Below are positions 1 to 12,165 of a stretch of 64,000 nucleotides of DNA, in pieces (the stretch's first letter is position 1; each line of letters begins with the position of its first letter). Source of the stretch: Streblospio benedicti (Eukaryota > Annelida > Polychaeta > Spionida > Spionidae); NCBI GenBank assembly GCA_019095985.1, contig CM032660.1, forward strand, positions 57,522,045-57,586,044. Direction: 5' to 3'. A model generated the notes under the pieces. That model was not told where the DNA came from and ran no database searches. It saw nothing but the letters and a program-made list of their open reading frames with translations. The translations under genes were made by a program, and so were the position numbers.

Positions 1-316
1 TGATGGAGAGGTCAAAGGTCAAATGTGATATTTAATTTGAATTCCACATACACATGTTCCTATCTAAGGTCAATACAAGTTGTTACTCTAAATTTGTTAT
101 TAATCGAGATAAATGCAATTTTATGAAATTTTGACCACAATGACCCCTGTTTGACCTTGAAGGATAGGTCGAAGGTCAAATCTGATGTTTTATTTGGATT
201 CCACATACACATGTTCCTATCTAAAGTCAATACAAGTTTTTACTCTAAATTTGTTATTAATCGAGATAAATGCAATTTTATGAAATTTTGACCCGATGAC
301 CCCTGTTTGACCCCGA
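1..316. repeat. Tandem repeat, about two 157-bp units
   Basis: Two consecutive copies of a 157-bp unit are visible; the shared stretch around CCACATACACATGTTCC starts at 44 and again at 201. Each unit contains AGGTCA-type hexamers in direct repeat. The copy at 9-21 reads AGGTCAAAGGTCA, a perfect one-base-spaced direct repeat of the nuclear-receptor half-site; the second copy has one mismatch. The array is cut by the window edge, so the true copy number is unknown. The motif is probably a by-product of the repeat family rather than a functional response element. Confidence 0.85.
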
Positions 317-1200
317 AAAATATATTTCGCCATCAAATATTTTGGGCAGGACGTCATTTTTCCGTAAAGTAGTATCTAAGGTACAAAAAAAATATGTTTG
401 CGAAAACCGAAGGGGGAGTGTTTCGATCGGAGGCCCGCGGACTATTATTATTACGTCGTGGTCCATGCCTCGTGAAAGACAAAAATAGAATAATTTAAAG
501 AGACATTGAGACATGCACATGTGAATTTGACGTCATATAAACCTAAATAGTACTTGCTGAGCCATTTGAATATATACATTTGTATCTATGTGCAGTGTTC
601 CATGTCTTCATAATTAATCATTTCTCTGACAGTCAATATGAGGGGGGGGGGGGTGACGCAGGGGTCATGAGTTCCATGTTCCACTATGATTTCTCATGTT
701 CCATGTTCTACTAAGAAAATGATCCCAGGAAAACAATTTTAAACACATTTATCCGGAATTCTTTATTATATGTGGACCCGAATCAAATATTTTTATGGAA
801 GCCCTAATATTTAACCAAATCAAATATTCTTCAGTCCTGATAAAGGCAAGATATAGGGTCTTAACTTCTAACTAGAAAAAGAAGAAAAACCAAGCGGATG
901 AAAATATACATGTATGACAAAAAGTATACCCCTGGGGTCCGAATGGACCGACAATGTACTGATTAGTGTTAATTCTTTGATGCATAAATGAACATTCGTG
1001 TGGCTATGTGCAAGTATAGAGAACTATTTTCTAACCTTTTTGCCATTCTTATTTGATGTATACATTGATTGGCAATTGCTAAGATTGCTTAATTAATGCA
1101 TTGCTTTACTGACGATAAGAATAAATTGGACAACTCTCCGATTTTAGATAATCATATTCAAATACAACTATACAAATATATTCATTTATCCATTCTATTA
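317..1200. other. AT-rich stretch without recognisable genes
   Basis: I see no convincing coding frame or structured repeat here. A run of 12 G residues lies at 642-653, followed by short duplicated phrases around CATGTTCCA (660-710). Open frames are short and not protein-like. Confidence 0.6.
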
Positions 1201-1204
1201 ATTG

Positions 1205-2375
1205 TCACACAGGTGGCCACACTGTTGAGAGTGGAGTTATTGACTGCGTAGGGGCCATGCAGTCATATATGTATTTGCTGACTGCCTGGCATATCTCTTT
1301 GTCCTCGTTTGAGAGGAGAAATATGAACCACTGTGTATCATTGTATTGTGCAGAGAGGGGCATAGTTGCATGATGTGTCTCTTGAAGACATTTCTTTCTG
1401 ATTTGTAGAGGGTGCATCTCAGGAGACTTTCTCATTTAGTGTGCAGTATGTGCATTTCTGTCCTCTGGATTTGGTATTTGCCCTGTTGTGTTTCTATTTT
1501 CAGTTGATGAGCACTCAATTGAAGTTGGGTTAGGGTCTTTCTGTGGTTGGTGTTGTGGATGGAGGTTAGGTATGGTTCGTATTTGAAGACTAATCATATT
1601 TCACTGTATGATCTGAGTTTGTTGCCCCCTTTGTTTTTTTTGGTTGCTTGTAGATTTGTTTAATTCGCTGAACCAGTTTGGGCATGAGGGGCTGGTATGT
1701 CTAGATGTTCCTGTAGGTTGGTGGGTTTATAGTGCCAGCCGAGTTTCTGTGACAGGGTAGATGCCTCCTTAAGTGCTTGGCGGACTAGTTTGGTGTCTGG
1801 TTTGTCTTTTGTTATTTGTTTAAACTTGACTGTGTTCGAAAGTGCTTCTAGCAGTATGGGGTAGCGCCCTAGCACCCCATTTTACCCCTATGGTGGTTGT
1901 ATTTTTCCAAACCTGTAGTAGCTTCCTATAGAAGTTACCCTCAATTTGGCAAGGTTTTTGTTTGTCTAATTTGCCCATCCAGGTTGAGTTGTTTATGTCC
2001 CTATTATTTGATATTTGGGCCCCCAATATCTCTGATCCATAGAGTAGCATTGGTTTTATTGTGTGGTCGAAGATGTGTAATATTGCTTCTATTGACATAT
2101 TGTCAAGTAGGAGTTTGTTAAGTTTAGAAATTGCTTTTAGACCTTTGTTTCCTGAGAGTTTCTATTGCTTGCTTAAAATTGCCTGAATTATGGAAGTATA
2201 ATCCTTAATAAGTGTATGTGTCTGTGCATTCTATTTTTTTTTATTTCACACCAGGTGCCACTGCTTCACATAACTTTGGGTTGTGTCAATGCACTTTTGG
2301 AGACCTTCCTTTGAGGTTGAAAGAAGTATCAGGTCGTCAGCATAAAGGGGACACTTAATGTGGTATCTCTGATCG
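1205..2375 (-). mobile_element. LINE fragment: reverse transcriptase 3' half
   Basis: Minus-strand remains of a non-LTR retrotransposon. Reading from high to low coordinates, the reverse transcriptase catalytic motif appears as LYADDLILLS near 2330-2365. It is followed by the linker YVKQWHL, a segment with HTIKPMLLYGSEILG (about 2000-2060), the conserved phrase LGRYPILLEA (about 1860) and a C-terminal piece with FIFLLSNEDKEICQAVSKYI (about 1260-1320). That order is typical of invertebrate LINE ORF2 proteins. The frame changes several times, so this is a dead, 5'-truncated copy. The clade is not assigned; jockey/I-like is my impression only. Confidence 0.85.
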
Positions 2376-3560
2376 GTGGTGACTGGGTTTGTGTCAGTTT
2401 TTTTTTGTTTTTGCTTTTGCTTTTTTTTTTTTGATTTTTTTTATTTCAGTGAGTTTTTTTATTTTCTTTTTATACATCCAATGAAACTAGTGTGTGTATT
2501 AACGTGATATGTCATTGTGTTTTTTTTGAAAGGATCAGAGAAGCACGTAGCTTATTATGCTTATTATTATTGTGGGGGGTGTTGAAATGATTGTGAAAGG
2601 GGAACACGTATTACAGTCACTCTAGCCAAATACATTTGGCATTAAGACAGCTAGCTGTAAAGAAGACTTATCGAAATGTAGGCCAGGATTTTCGGGTTAA
2701 AGTCTCTCTTGAATGAAATGTGCGTGAAATTACTACAACATGCGATATAAATCAGAGTTGTTGCATGCATGCCGGATAGACAGAAAAAAAGAATAAACAC
2801 ACGGGCCGGTTTTCTAGTGGCACAAACCACTACTATTTTATAAAAACAATACGTGTGATTTGAGAAATATCCTTTCATCCATGTCTTCATAATAAGTTTA
2901 TAATTGATCCGACGTGTGAATTTGATGGGTATGTTATTGTAACGATGATAATCCATTCGTTTCACAAATAAATTACTTTTTGAGATTTAAAGGTGACGCC
3001 ATTTGTATGCACATGCGTGTATATAGTGGCGTATTAATTTTGATCGGCTACAATGTAATTGACGTTTCCCCAGCTCATTAACATCGGCGATTGTCAGCTG
3101 CTTCAGTTTCATTGATAAATTCAAATTGGGCACTAATTTCAGCGTGCAATGAATATGCTTATAGTAGAGATAGTAGCGGTAAAGAGGAAACAGAATGAAA
3201 CGCCGACGACAACTAAAAAGCTCGAGTCTTCTGCAAAGCTCGGCTTTAAAAAACGAAATCATTTATTCAATCTATTATATCTAAGGAGGCATTTCCTGAG
3301 CATGTTTCTTTAAAATAACAGATTAAACAACATATCACAGATTAATTAACATATAGTAATTATAAATAAATGTATTTTCTTCCATACTGTTCAATTTTTC
3401 AAATCAACATTTCTTTTAGATTGAATTCAAAAGCTCCTATTGCATGTCCGCCGTCGGTCTAGGGTTGTAAAACTATGGCAAATCCACTCCATACGTTTGT
3501 TTCTTGGGTTTCACATGCGCAAAAGCTTGCAGAGGTGACAAAACCACATGTAAATGAAAT
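2376..3560. other. Low-information AT-rich stretch
   Basis: Begins with T-rich low-complexity sequence (2400-2530), probably near the truncated 5' end of the neighbouring minus-strand LINE. The rest carries only short, non-protein-like frames on either strand. No TIRs, hairpins or tandem arrays stood out. Confidence 0.5.
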
Positions 3561-3582
3561 TTCTGGGCTGAAAGGGTAGCCC

Positions 3583-3903
3583 TTGCGACCCCTGGATCTG
3601 CCTATGTGTAAAATCTTCGCCTATTTTAACACGACCCAATTGGAGTGGCCCGAGCAACCGGCCTACCCAGTGTACCTACCTTTGGCATTGACGAACTGCG
3701 GGATGCCGTGCGCCGACGTGGTGTCGCGCAGTCCTTCCCACACCGTGCTGGGCGTCACCGAGCTGTACGGCTCGTCCACGTACGCGTCTGACACGTGGTA
3801 CTCGAACAAACGCATCCTCTACTGCAATACTGCAATGTTGTCGTTGTTTTGTTTTGTTTTGTTCTTATTATTTTTCTTTGTTCTTTTGTTGTTGTGTTTT
3901 TAA
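3583..3903 (+). CDS. GC-rich exon-like open frame, unrecognised
   Basis: A 106-codon open frame stands out because 3590-3830 is markedly more GC-rich than its surroundings and has third positions biased to G/C, much like the elongase gene at 10 kb. The protein-like core includes LPLALTNCGMPCADVVS and TELYGSSTYASDTWYSNK, with three cysteines. The last 25 codons run into T/G-rich low-complexity DNA and are unlikely to be real, so the coding part probably ends near 3835. I do not recognise the family. It could be one exon of a host gene, or a captured or retrocopied fragment. No convincing splice sites were identified at either edge, and the listed start codon is arbitrary. Confidence 0.35.
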   Translation: MRPLDLPMCKIFAYFNTTQLEWPEQPAYPVYLPLALTNCGMPCADVVSRSPSHTVLGVTELYGSSTYASDTWYSNKRILYCNTAMLSLFCFVLFLLFFFVLLLLCF

Positions 3904-4079
3904 ATATGTAAGTACACATACATTTTTAGAGTGCACTTTCAACTGTGTTAATTGGTGTAAAGCACTTTTAGTTTCATCGAACATGTAATAGGTTTAGGTC
4001 TGTAGATATAACCACATAACGAGAGTTGGAAAAGTACTTTATGCAAATGAAAAGAACCACCCCAGAGGGGCAGTGTTAA

Positions 4080-4508
4080 GCCGCGTAATCGTACCACCAC
4101 ATGAAATTGTACTGCTACAATTTCACGCCAGCTTGAAATTGTACCACTGGTGCGATTTTGAGTTAACTCGAAATTGTACCAATTTGCCATTGTTGCCTTG
4201 AAATGGTACCACCACGTGAATTGTTCCGGGAGCATTGTGCTTTTCCTAAATATGATTTCGTGATTGGTAGGGATGAAGTAATTAATAGGCAGGGGCGACT
4301 GGGGGTAGATGGGACATTTTATAGTTCTATCCACACTTATATGAGTATCCAGGAGCAGTCAAAATTTTGGGTGAGTGGGACATTTTCACGCATGGTACCA
4401 TTTCGTGGCAAGTAATTTATTGCAGCACCATTTATCAGCAGTGGTATCATTTCAAATCGACGTAAAATTGTACCGGTACAATTTCACGTGGTGGTACAAT
4501 ATCGCGGC
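4080..4508. mobile_element. TTAA-flanked MITE with long inverted repeats
   Basis: A 429-bp element bounded by about 45-bp imperfect terminal inverted repeats. The left end begins GCCGCGTAATCGTACCACC and the right end, read on the minus strand, begins GCCGCGATATTGTACCACC; both continue with a TGAAATTGTAC motif. The left flank is TTAA (4076-4079) and the right flank TCAA (4509-4512), consistent with a TTAA target duplication that has one mutation. Subterminal copies of GAAATTGTACC occur inside. There is no coding capacity, so it is nonautonomous. TTAA targets suggest piggyBac- or Kolobok-type mobilisation, which is inference only. Confidence 0.75.
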
Positions 4509-4512
4509 TCAA

Positions 4513-7500
4513 GAGGCAGGGAGATTTAAAAGAAAGTGGTATGTTGGGAAAAGGCCAACAAAGAGAGATGTGTAGCATGTATAGGATGTGGAGAAAAAAG
4601 AACGTGAGTAGGAATGTAGGATTCTTGCTCATTATAGCTTACACCCCACCCCCACCCCCTAGCTTTTGCAGGCGTTTGAATGCGTAGTTGAGGCAGAAGC
4701 ACTCCAGCAACCCCGACCCTATGGTAACACACTACAAGTTTCAAGAAATCAGGGAACATCCAATATATATGCACTAGTACAATCAGGAAATCAGAGTTAA
4801 ACAATATTTATGCCCTTGTCTAATACCTTTACTGACCATTGACCAACCATCAGTTGGATAAGCTGGTGTTTAAAGGTTGTTGAAGGATTTTACTATGCTA
4901 ATAGTAATTAAGACGAAGCAGTTGCGTGTACATTTGTTGAATATATTGTATGAGCTTTCTCTCCGCTGTTTATAACTTGCTCATAGTTTTCACTGTGTTT
5001 GCTATAAAAAGAGAGAACTTACTTGCACTGTACTACAAACGAAAATCGCCCAAGTTACGCGCGTATTCCTAGATGCTGGTCCAGACTATCCTAACATGGA
5101 TCCAATGGATCAAATTTTACATGCTGCTAGTTGATCTGTGCGCTTTACACTGTGTAGTTATATAAAAAAAAACATCCTTTGTTCATAGAACCAGACATCA
5201 ATTAGTTCAGCATACGACTCCGTACCCTTGTCACTTTCTTGCTAAAAAGTGGAACGTGTCTCAGATGAAGGACATTGTCCAGCAAAACAAGGAGGGATCA
5301 ACAGCCTAAAAAGATCCTACTCTACACCCTAAATTAAAGCACCGCCTGTTGTATATAGAAGCAAACGTGTCGCAGTTCAAATGCTTCAGCCCACTAAAAA
5401 AATGACTAACTTGCGACCAACTTGATCTCTGCACATGGAAAAAGAGGGACAACTGGTCGCATTGACAAGTGACCACGCTCCACAAGTTTCTCTGTAGGGA
5501 GGTCGCCGTTAAAAGGCTGAGCTTCTATTACAATGAGACAAAATCGTTGCGTTTTCACTTAGCGAGTTGCGTTGTAGCTGCATATTGATAGCGTTCAAAT
5601 GCGACCACTTCCCGAAAAACAGAGAGCAGTGTCATTGGAAGTGTTCAGACTCTCAGTGCTAATGGAAAAGTGATCAATATCACTGCATTATCAGAAACAG
5701 ACACATTTGGATGGGCGTGTTTACTCATACATGTTGTACATGTTTACATCTAAAAGGCATGTTATTCCGAGCTTTCCAAACATGTGGTCTTTTCAAAAGC
5801 AATAGATAAATGTGGACATTTTCATGGTATGAATGGTTAAGAAAGGTTTATCTATCTGGTGACAGAATTTCACAGAAAGTCAATATTATGTTACTAAATG
5901 TGTGGGAAATGCCTGGAATATCAGAACAGAAAAATTGTTAGATTATAAGATTAATATAAACATGTACAGCCTATGTTTAAACTGACTTATTATAAGCCTA
6001 CGTTGACTGGGTGATTTTACTTGTATGTACTTTCAAATACAACTGCATACTCAAAATAGGTATATCATGTGTCAGTATATTGATAATTATTTGACTTGAT
6101 GGTTGTAGTTTTTTTTAATTTCAAATTGAAGAGACGATCGCTGTTTTCGTCAAGTAACTTAAGGTTTTTATAACTTTATGCGTGCCGACAATTCGCAATA
6201 CCTTGCCCATTATGTAAAAGATTGTTGATACAGATTTCACACTTGTGGTTCTTTACAGTTGATGGGGTGGGGGTATGTGCAGTGTATTTACGTTGATTGT
6301 CATAAATATATCAATAATTTTGTAGGAAATCTATCCTGTGTAATACATGCAATTAATTAACATTGACTAGACTTGGAAGATGGTTAGATTTTGAGCGGTC
6401 GTACATAGCAATACAATTACAAGTGTAGCGTATGGAAGCTGTAAGGCACATTCAATTGAAAAAATAAAGTTTTTTTTACTAAGATTATCGAAGGTACGAG
6501 CATTCTATACACTGGGTGAAAACCTTTTTTAAAAATTCAAGTGACCGTTCTGTTAGGTCATGACAAATCTTTGTCATAACGTAACCCAGTCAAAACTACT
6601 CTTTACTATAATAACAAACACGGCCATAACATCAAACCTTTACCTTTATTATTAACATACATATTAAAGTTACATATAAAATACATGAATAAAACACGCA
6701 AGCTCTGTTCTTGGGGGTCAGCATGTTATGTGCAGATCACAATGTCCCTGTCACTACCTCTATGCCTGACCAACTGATCAACAGAGATGATTGCATTATG
6801 ACCCAATAAGCAATCTCTGGTATATACACAAACGTGAAGCAGTCCCCTGTGATTGGTGTTCCCGGGGATTGAAGTTTCCGGTGAGGGTGGGAGGGTGAAA
6901 CGAATTACTCCGTAGGTGTCCCACCGATCCGGCTGTGTGCTAGGCTAAACTGGCTAGCGAGGCTGACTGTATTTGGATATAAACGAAATTTTGTAAAGTA
7001 CAAAATGAACATTTATTTTACTGGCTGATCTCATCTGATAACAAGAATACATTCTCGTTCTATTAACAGTTGTTTGGTCGAGACCCTATGTTCATTTACA
7101 CTTTGTTGACTGTGTGTTTTCATTATGAACAACTAATGCAATCTATAAATACATCTTTTTTAAAGAGTCCACTTTCCAGTGTTTGATCGACCAAGAATCA
7201 TGCAATGTTGATCAATATGTATAGCCTTTTTGTGTGTCTTACCAAAAGAAATACTAGAAAATGAAAGACAAATAGTTTTCTTTTAGAAGATTAAGTAAGA
7301 AAACAATCAGGAATTTGAAAATGGATTCTTTACCATTCAAAATACACCTACTTGACCTTTGCAACCACCAGTGTCCGACCAAACACTCAATACCTAGTGC
7401 AACAGACAGTTTACATTGGTGGCCATTGATTGGCAGGTTGTCATATATATTTTTGTGGTGGTAGGGTGGGGAGCAATTGAAGATTTCCAAGAGATCCCGG

Positions 7501-9990
7501 CGCCCCAAGAAATGTCCGTTGATGACGAAAAACATGATTGTGTGCCATTTTAGTCCCTGTAGGTATCTGCCACAATGATTTGAATAATTAAGTAATCAGT
7601 GAACAATAAAACCTCTTGACCTCTTTAGAAAGAGTGCTTAGGTGACTGCACTGTACTATAAAAATGCGAAGTAGAGTGATTAATTTAGACAGTTTGGTAC
7701 ATAAACGTGACCTGCCTTTATAAGGTGTCATGAGACGACCGTTTCGCGAGGTAGGAGAATGGTTATCAGTTTATTCTGAACCGGTTTTAATGCACTTATA
7801 CAGTAACACTCAAACCGCGCAGAAGTGCGAACGTCAGTCAGAGCCCCATGGCACCAAATAGCCATCTGCCGACTCACTAGAGATTTAGTGGCAGACGAAA
7901 ACTGAATTATGAAACAGCTTGAAACAATTTTATGCTCAGATGTTGGCATAGAAACTTATTGTCTTTGGAGACACAGTCTCAGCTATACTAGCATAATTCC
8001 ACTATGTGATGTTCAATTGTATGTATTTAACAAGCTATTTCTTCTACCGATTTAATGCTTGTTTCCAAACGGTCACACTCAATTAGCCTTGTTAGTGAGC
8101 TACGTCCGCAAAAACAAGCATATTTTTCTTGGTTTTGTTGACAATATTATGAACCATATCCATGCACACTTTATTAGTCGAAAACCAGAATTGCATTCTA
8201 ACAATAAACACATGTATTTAAATGAAACCTTCATTATTACGTTTAAAATTGGCCTTTTATCAATAATAGTTTTCCTACAATGATTCATTTTATTGACACG
8301 GGGTAGTAATAAAATATGGTGATGTTCAATGTTTAAAGGCCAATATCTCAAAACTAAATTTGTGTAGGTAATGAATGTGTGGTACCAATTTTCTATTTAA
8401 GTGTAAAATCGAGTCTTCACAAATGCCAATATACTTGAAGATACATGCCTCCTGAGAAAAAGCGTACTAGGGATTTCCATTTCTTAACTTTGTCCATGAA
8501 TTATCAAAGCTTTTGTATTAATGGACAAAAAATTTCGGGAAATCGGTGGTTTTCAAACTTATCATGGATGTAGAATGAACAACAGATATAAAAAAAATGA
8601 GGCAAAGTTTTTTACATAATTTTATAAATTTTGTTATTGGATGATTTTGTTATTGAATTGTTTCCAATATTTTTCTCTCGGTTATATGGGACGAATTGGT
8701 TACAAACCTTTTAATTGATCTGTATGTTTCAAACTATGTTATATCATTATGTGAGATAACTACCTCCACAACAAAGTGTAATTTGTAAAAATTCATGAGA
8801 TATAAGACAGAAAAATCAAAGTGTGATAAAGGCCTAAAATAACGTCACTCGTCCCCTTAACACCTGTCTTACAAGCAAAATGAAAAAACTTAAATCAATA
8901 GATTAATAATGGTGTTGATTTCTTGGTTTGTTGGATTGAATATGGATTTGTCGTCTGTCACCTGTGTTACAGATCCCAATAATACGTTTTTATCTCTTCA
9001 GATCAGCAGGCAGCTTGAATCTGAATTATTGAGCGTACGCTGAGTAAGGTTACAGGGGACTTTTGAAACATCTACTATTCTACCTCTATTTTCACAAACA
9101 GATTTTGATAACTGTTGGCTATAGAGAACTTGCCATAAACACATGCATGTGTTGTTGGTCTCTTTTTTAATCTGTTTTGTGCACATGGCAACAGCATGTT
9201 TCTTAACTTCAACACTTCTTCGTGAGTATCACTGTATACGATAGCAGACAGTAAAAAAAGGTTGATTGGTGTGTTTGTAGGTGACACTAACACTTAACAG
9301 GGAGTAGACAACTGCTACTGATTTGGTATTTGGTGTGAGTTTTAAAAACAAGATCGTCTGATGATTGAGAAGAATCTTGTTGTTTGCTGCGTATTCTATT
9401 GGTTAGAATCTCACTAAAATCACTGTCAGTGTTTGCAAATCGTGGCACCAATCTTAAAAGATAAGACAGGCTATTTAGAATGGGAAATTGTTAGACAAAG
9501 TCTAACTTTAAGGATAATTTCACAAAAAGAAGAGTGAAGAAATGAAATAAAAAAAGAGAGCAGTGTCGACTGTAAGTTTTACCCGTGGACTCATCATATT
9601 GAATGTTGGTGAATTGTTATGGACGTACATATGAACTTTTAGGATCACTTTGAATGCACTCAGAATATAATTTGTGACAAAGATTGTAAAGGAGATATGC
9701 TAATTAGGTGGGAAAATGATCATTGAATTGCATGCAATTCTGTCTGTATCATCCTTATCTCTTATGATGGCATCAGTTGTAATTAACCACAAATAACTTT
9801 TTGAAGTTCTCGAAAATCTAGTCTACTAATCAAATATATGTATGGGCGTTTCTTGCATGGCCCAACGGCCTGATGTTTTAGATTTGTTACCTTCAGACGT
9901 GACACAACCATTCATATACCATTGGAAAGTTCTAAATCTCACCTTTCAACTGCATTGACAAACAAATATTTCCAAACTACGCCATTGTCA
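4513..9990. other. Long AT-rich stretch without recognisable genes
   Basis: Over 5 kb in which I find no convincing coding exon, transposase or reverse transcriptase remnant on either strand. Open frames are short and biased to hydrophobic or lysine/isoleucine codons typical of AT-rich noncoding DNA. It may hold old, unrecognisable repeats, and 5' noncoding exons or regulatory DNA of the downstream elongase gene, but I cannot point to a specific site. Confidence 0.5.
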
Positions 9991-10033
9991 AACAGTAGAG
10001 AAATTGAAGAACTTCCACAGAGACACTTTCACC

Positions 10034-10840
10034 ATGACAGCAAAAATGCACCCAAACTCATCCTGCATATTCCCATTTGAATGCAACTTTGATGTCGTCC
10101 ATGCCAAACTGTGGTTCCGTGAGCACTGGCACCACAGCATCTACTATAGCCTGCTCTACGTGCTGGTCATCTTCACCGGTCAGCGCTTCATGTCCAAGCG
10201 GTCAGCGTACAGCCTTCGCATGCCCATGGCGGTGTGGAGCACGGCGCTTGCAGCGTTCAGCATCCTCGGTGCGGTGCGCACGGTCCCTGCCTTCAGTTAC
10301 GCGATACTCACCCATGGCGTCGGTCCTTTCATCTGCGACAACAGCTTCCACTACCACAGTCCTCAAGCGTACTGGACCTACGCCTTCACCGTGTCCAAGC
10401 TGTATGAACTTGGCGACACGGCGTTCATCGTGGCGCGCAAGCAGCCGCTCACCTTCCTGCACTGGTACCACCACGTCAGCGTCTTCGTGTACTGCTGGCA
10501 GGGCTATGCGCTCGACACGTCTACGGGCGCGGCCTTCGGTGCCATGAACTTCATCGTTCACAGTGTCATGTACTCGTATTATACGCTCAAGGCGATGCAG
10601 TTTCATGTCCCAAAACTTGTCAGGGTCAGCATCACCCTCATGCAGCTCGCTCAGATGATCGTGGGCATTAGCATCACAGTCACTGTGTACTGGCGCAAAA
10701 CAGTATCTGCGGTACCATGCTCTGAGGCAGACACACTGATGTACTTGTCTGCGGCCATGTACGCTAGCTATTTACTGCTGTTCGTCAACTTTTTCTATCA
10801 GGCGTATTTGAAACCAGCAAAACGTTTAAAGTGTGATTAA
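10034..10840 (+). CDS. ELOVL6: Very-long-chain fatty acid elongase, ELOVL6-like
   Basis: An intact 268-codon frame with the hallmarks of the ELO family. Enzymes of this family condense malonyl-CoA with acyl-CoA, the first and rate-limiting step of fatty acid elongation, in the ER membrane. Visible motifs: KLYELGDT at residues 122-129, the catalytic histidine box HWYHH at 143-147, and NFIVHSVMYSYY at 172-183. Several hydrophobic segments are consistent with a multipass membrane protein. RTV near residue 82 and length 268 match ELOVL6/ELOVL3-type enzymes, which are about 265 residues and elongate C12-C16 substrates. The C-terminus ...KRLKCD has basic residues that could act in ER retention. I chose the ATG at 10034, in context TTCACCATG; an in-frame non-ATG extension to 10004 is unlikely. 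Unlike vertebrate ELOVL6 the frame has no intron. GC content is much higher than in flanking DNA. Confidence 0.93.
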   Translation: MTAKMHPNSSCIFPFECNFDVVHAKLWFREHWHHSIYYSLLYVLVIFTGQRFMSKRSAYSLRMPMAVWSTALAAFSILGAVRTVPAFSYAILTHGVGPFICDNSFHYHSPQAYWTYAFTVSKLYELGDTAFIVARKQPLTFLHWYHHVSVFVYCWQGYALDTSTGAAFGAMNFIVHSVMYSYYTLKAMQFHVPKLVRVSITLMQLAQMIVGISITVTVYWRKTVSAVPCSEADTLMYLSAAMYASYLLLFVNFFYQAYLKPAKRLKCD

Positions 10841-12060
10841 TATGGTCGTAAAATGAATATGTGAACAATGGTTAGGGTTTTATTACGATAGCTCTATATT
10901 TTCACTTTGAGTATCAGATGTCAAGATATGACCTCTGAAGCATAGCTATTGCTCATTAAAAATTCTGACCAATCATACTCCGTTTACTATTCATTATGAT
11001 TATAACGCTGAGAGCAGTCCATATCCAGATGGTTTGAATAGTTTTATGATTGTAATGAATTACAGTCCAATAAACCACAACTCATCGTAAAATTAAGAAT
11101 CAGGTCACATAAATAAATAAATTATGATAATTCACTCTCTGGTAAACATTTCAGAGGTCAATCTCAATCTGACATCTGATACTCAGAGTGTATATTTTGA
11201 GCATTACAACGAGAATTGATATACTATTCATTTTATATGATATCAAAGATATTAGAGAACTAATATGTTTGTTTTCCTGTTTTGTTGGCTTATATGTTCT
11301 ATGAGTAAGCTTTGAAGATGTATTTCGGTTTATTCGTTTAAATTTTGAAATGTTAACATGTACACGCGTGGATAGAGAAAACTCAGTCTTTGTAAACTTA
11401 TACCAACATGATGAAGGTATTCAAAAATGTGCATTGTTGCAATATATATCTTATTTGCTAACTATGCTACACAGGGTCTGTTGTATATTTTGTATCTGAT
11501 TTGGAATGTAGTCACTTTGTAATGATACTTCAATAGTCAAGTCACATTATCAGATAAGTAATCTCATTTTTATAGAAACTACAATGTACATTCATTTTGG
11601 TTAAATTATTTTATCTATAGTGAATCTAAACATAATCCAAAGATCTATCAAACACATTGAAACTCCCAACGTACTCCAATAGTCATAAAATCTTCGAATT
11701 CCCGAGGAATGTGGGTGTGGTGGACTTAACAATTCATTATGTAAATTGATCAACAGAGCAACAAATGCGTTAAGCAATTGATCTCTTAGTCTACACTGTG
11801 CACATACACTCATTCTGCGGTGCTGAGGATGATAATACAAATAAAAATAGGTTGCGTTCGTTAATATGTATACCTCGAGGAATTTTTCGGCTGAATTTGA
11901 AGTACACGTGTGTATATTATTATGTACACTGAATGTGTCGAACACTATGCATCATTATCAGGTTTTTATATTGGCAGTCTTCTTAGATTATCTCCTCATG
12001 ATTTTCTTCTCATTTTGAAGATTGTTTTTCATATGTTACTGACTACGTTACTGAAGGTAT
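10841..12060. other. Elongase 3' UTR and downstream AT-rich DNA
   Basis: Apart from the polyadenylation candidates I see no coding or repeat structure. Frames on both strands are short and not protein-like. Confidence 0.5.
11069..11117 (+). terminator. Candidate polyadenylation signals of the elongase gene
   Basis: AATAAA occurs at 11069-11074 and again within AAATAAATAAATAAA at about 11111-11122, some 230-280 bp downstream of the elongase stop codon. Either would give a 3' UTR of normal length. AATAAA is frequent in AT-rich DNA, so use of these sites is inferred from position only. Confidence 0.4.
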
Positions 12061-12063
12061 AAT

Positions 12064-12165
12064 ACAGTGGAACCTGTCTTACGTGGACACATTCAGGAGA
12101 AGTGAAAAATGTCCACATTAGACAGTTTGTCCACATAGGACAGGACTGGTTCGAGAGGTTTTGTC
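12064..12165. mobile_element. Possible pogo/Tigger-type terminal fragment
   Basis: CAGTGGAACCTGTCTTACG at about 12066 resembles the CAGTGGAACC termini of pogo-type MITEs. It is followed about 30-80 bp later by reverse-complement-like phrases (GTCCACATAGGACAGG). Only one clear terminus is present, so this is a fragment or a small palindromic derivative. Confidence 0.35.

Noticed and set aside
10077-10606. Long open frames overlapping the elongase in other frames
   Set aside because: They are shadows of a GC-rich coding gene: arginine/serine-rich, no family resemblance, while the elongase frame has all catalytic motifs.
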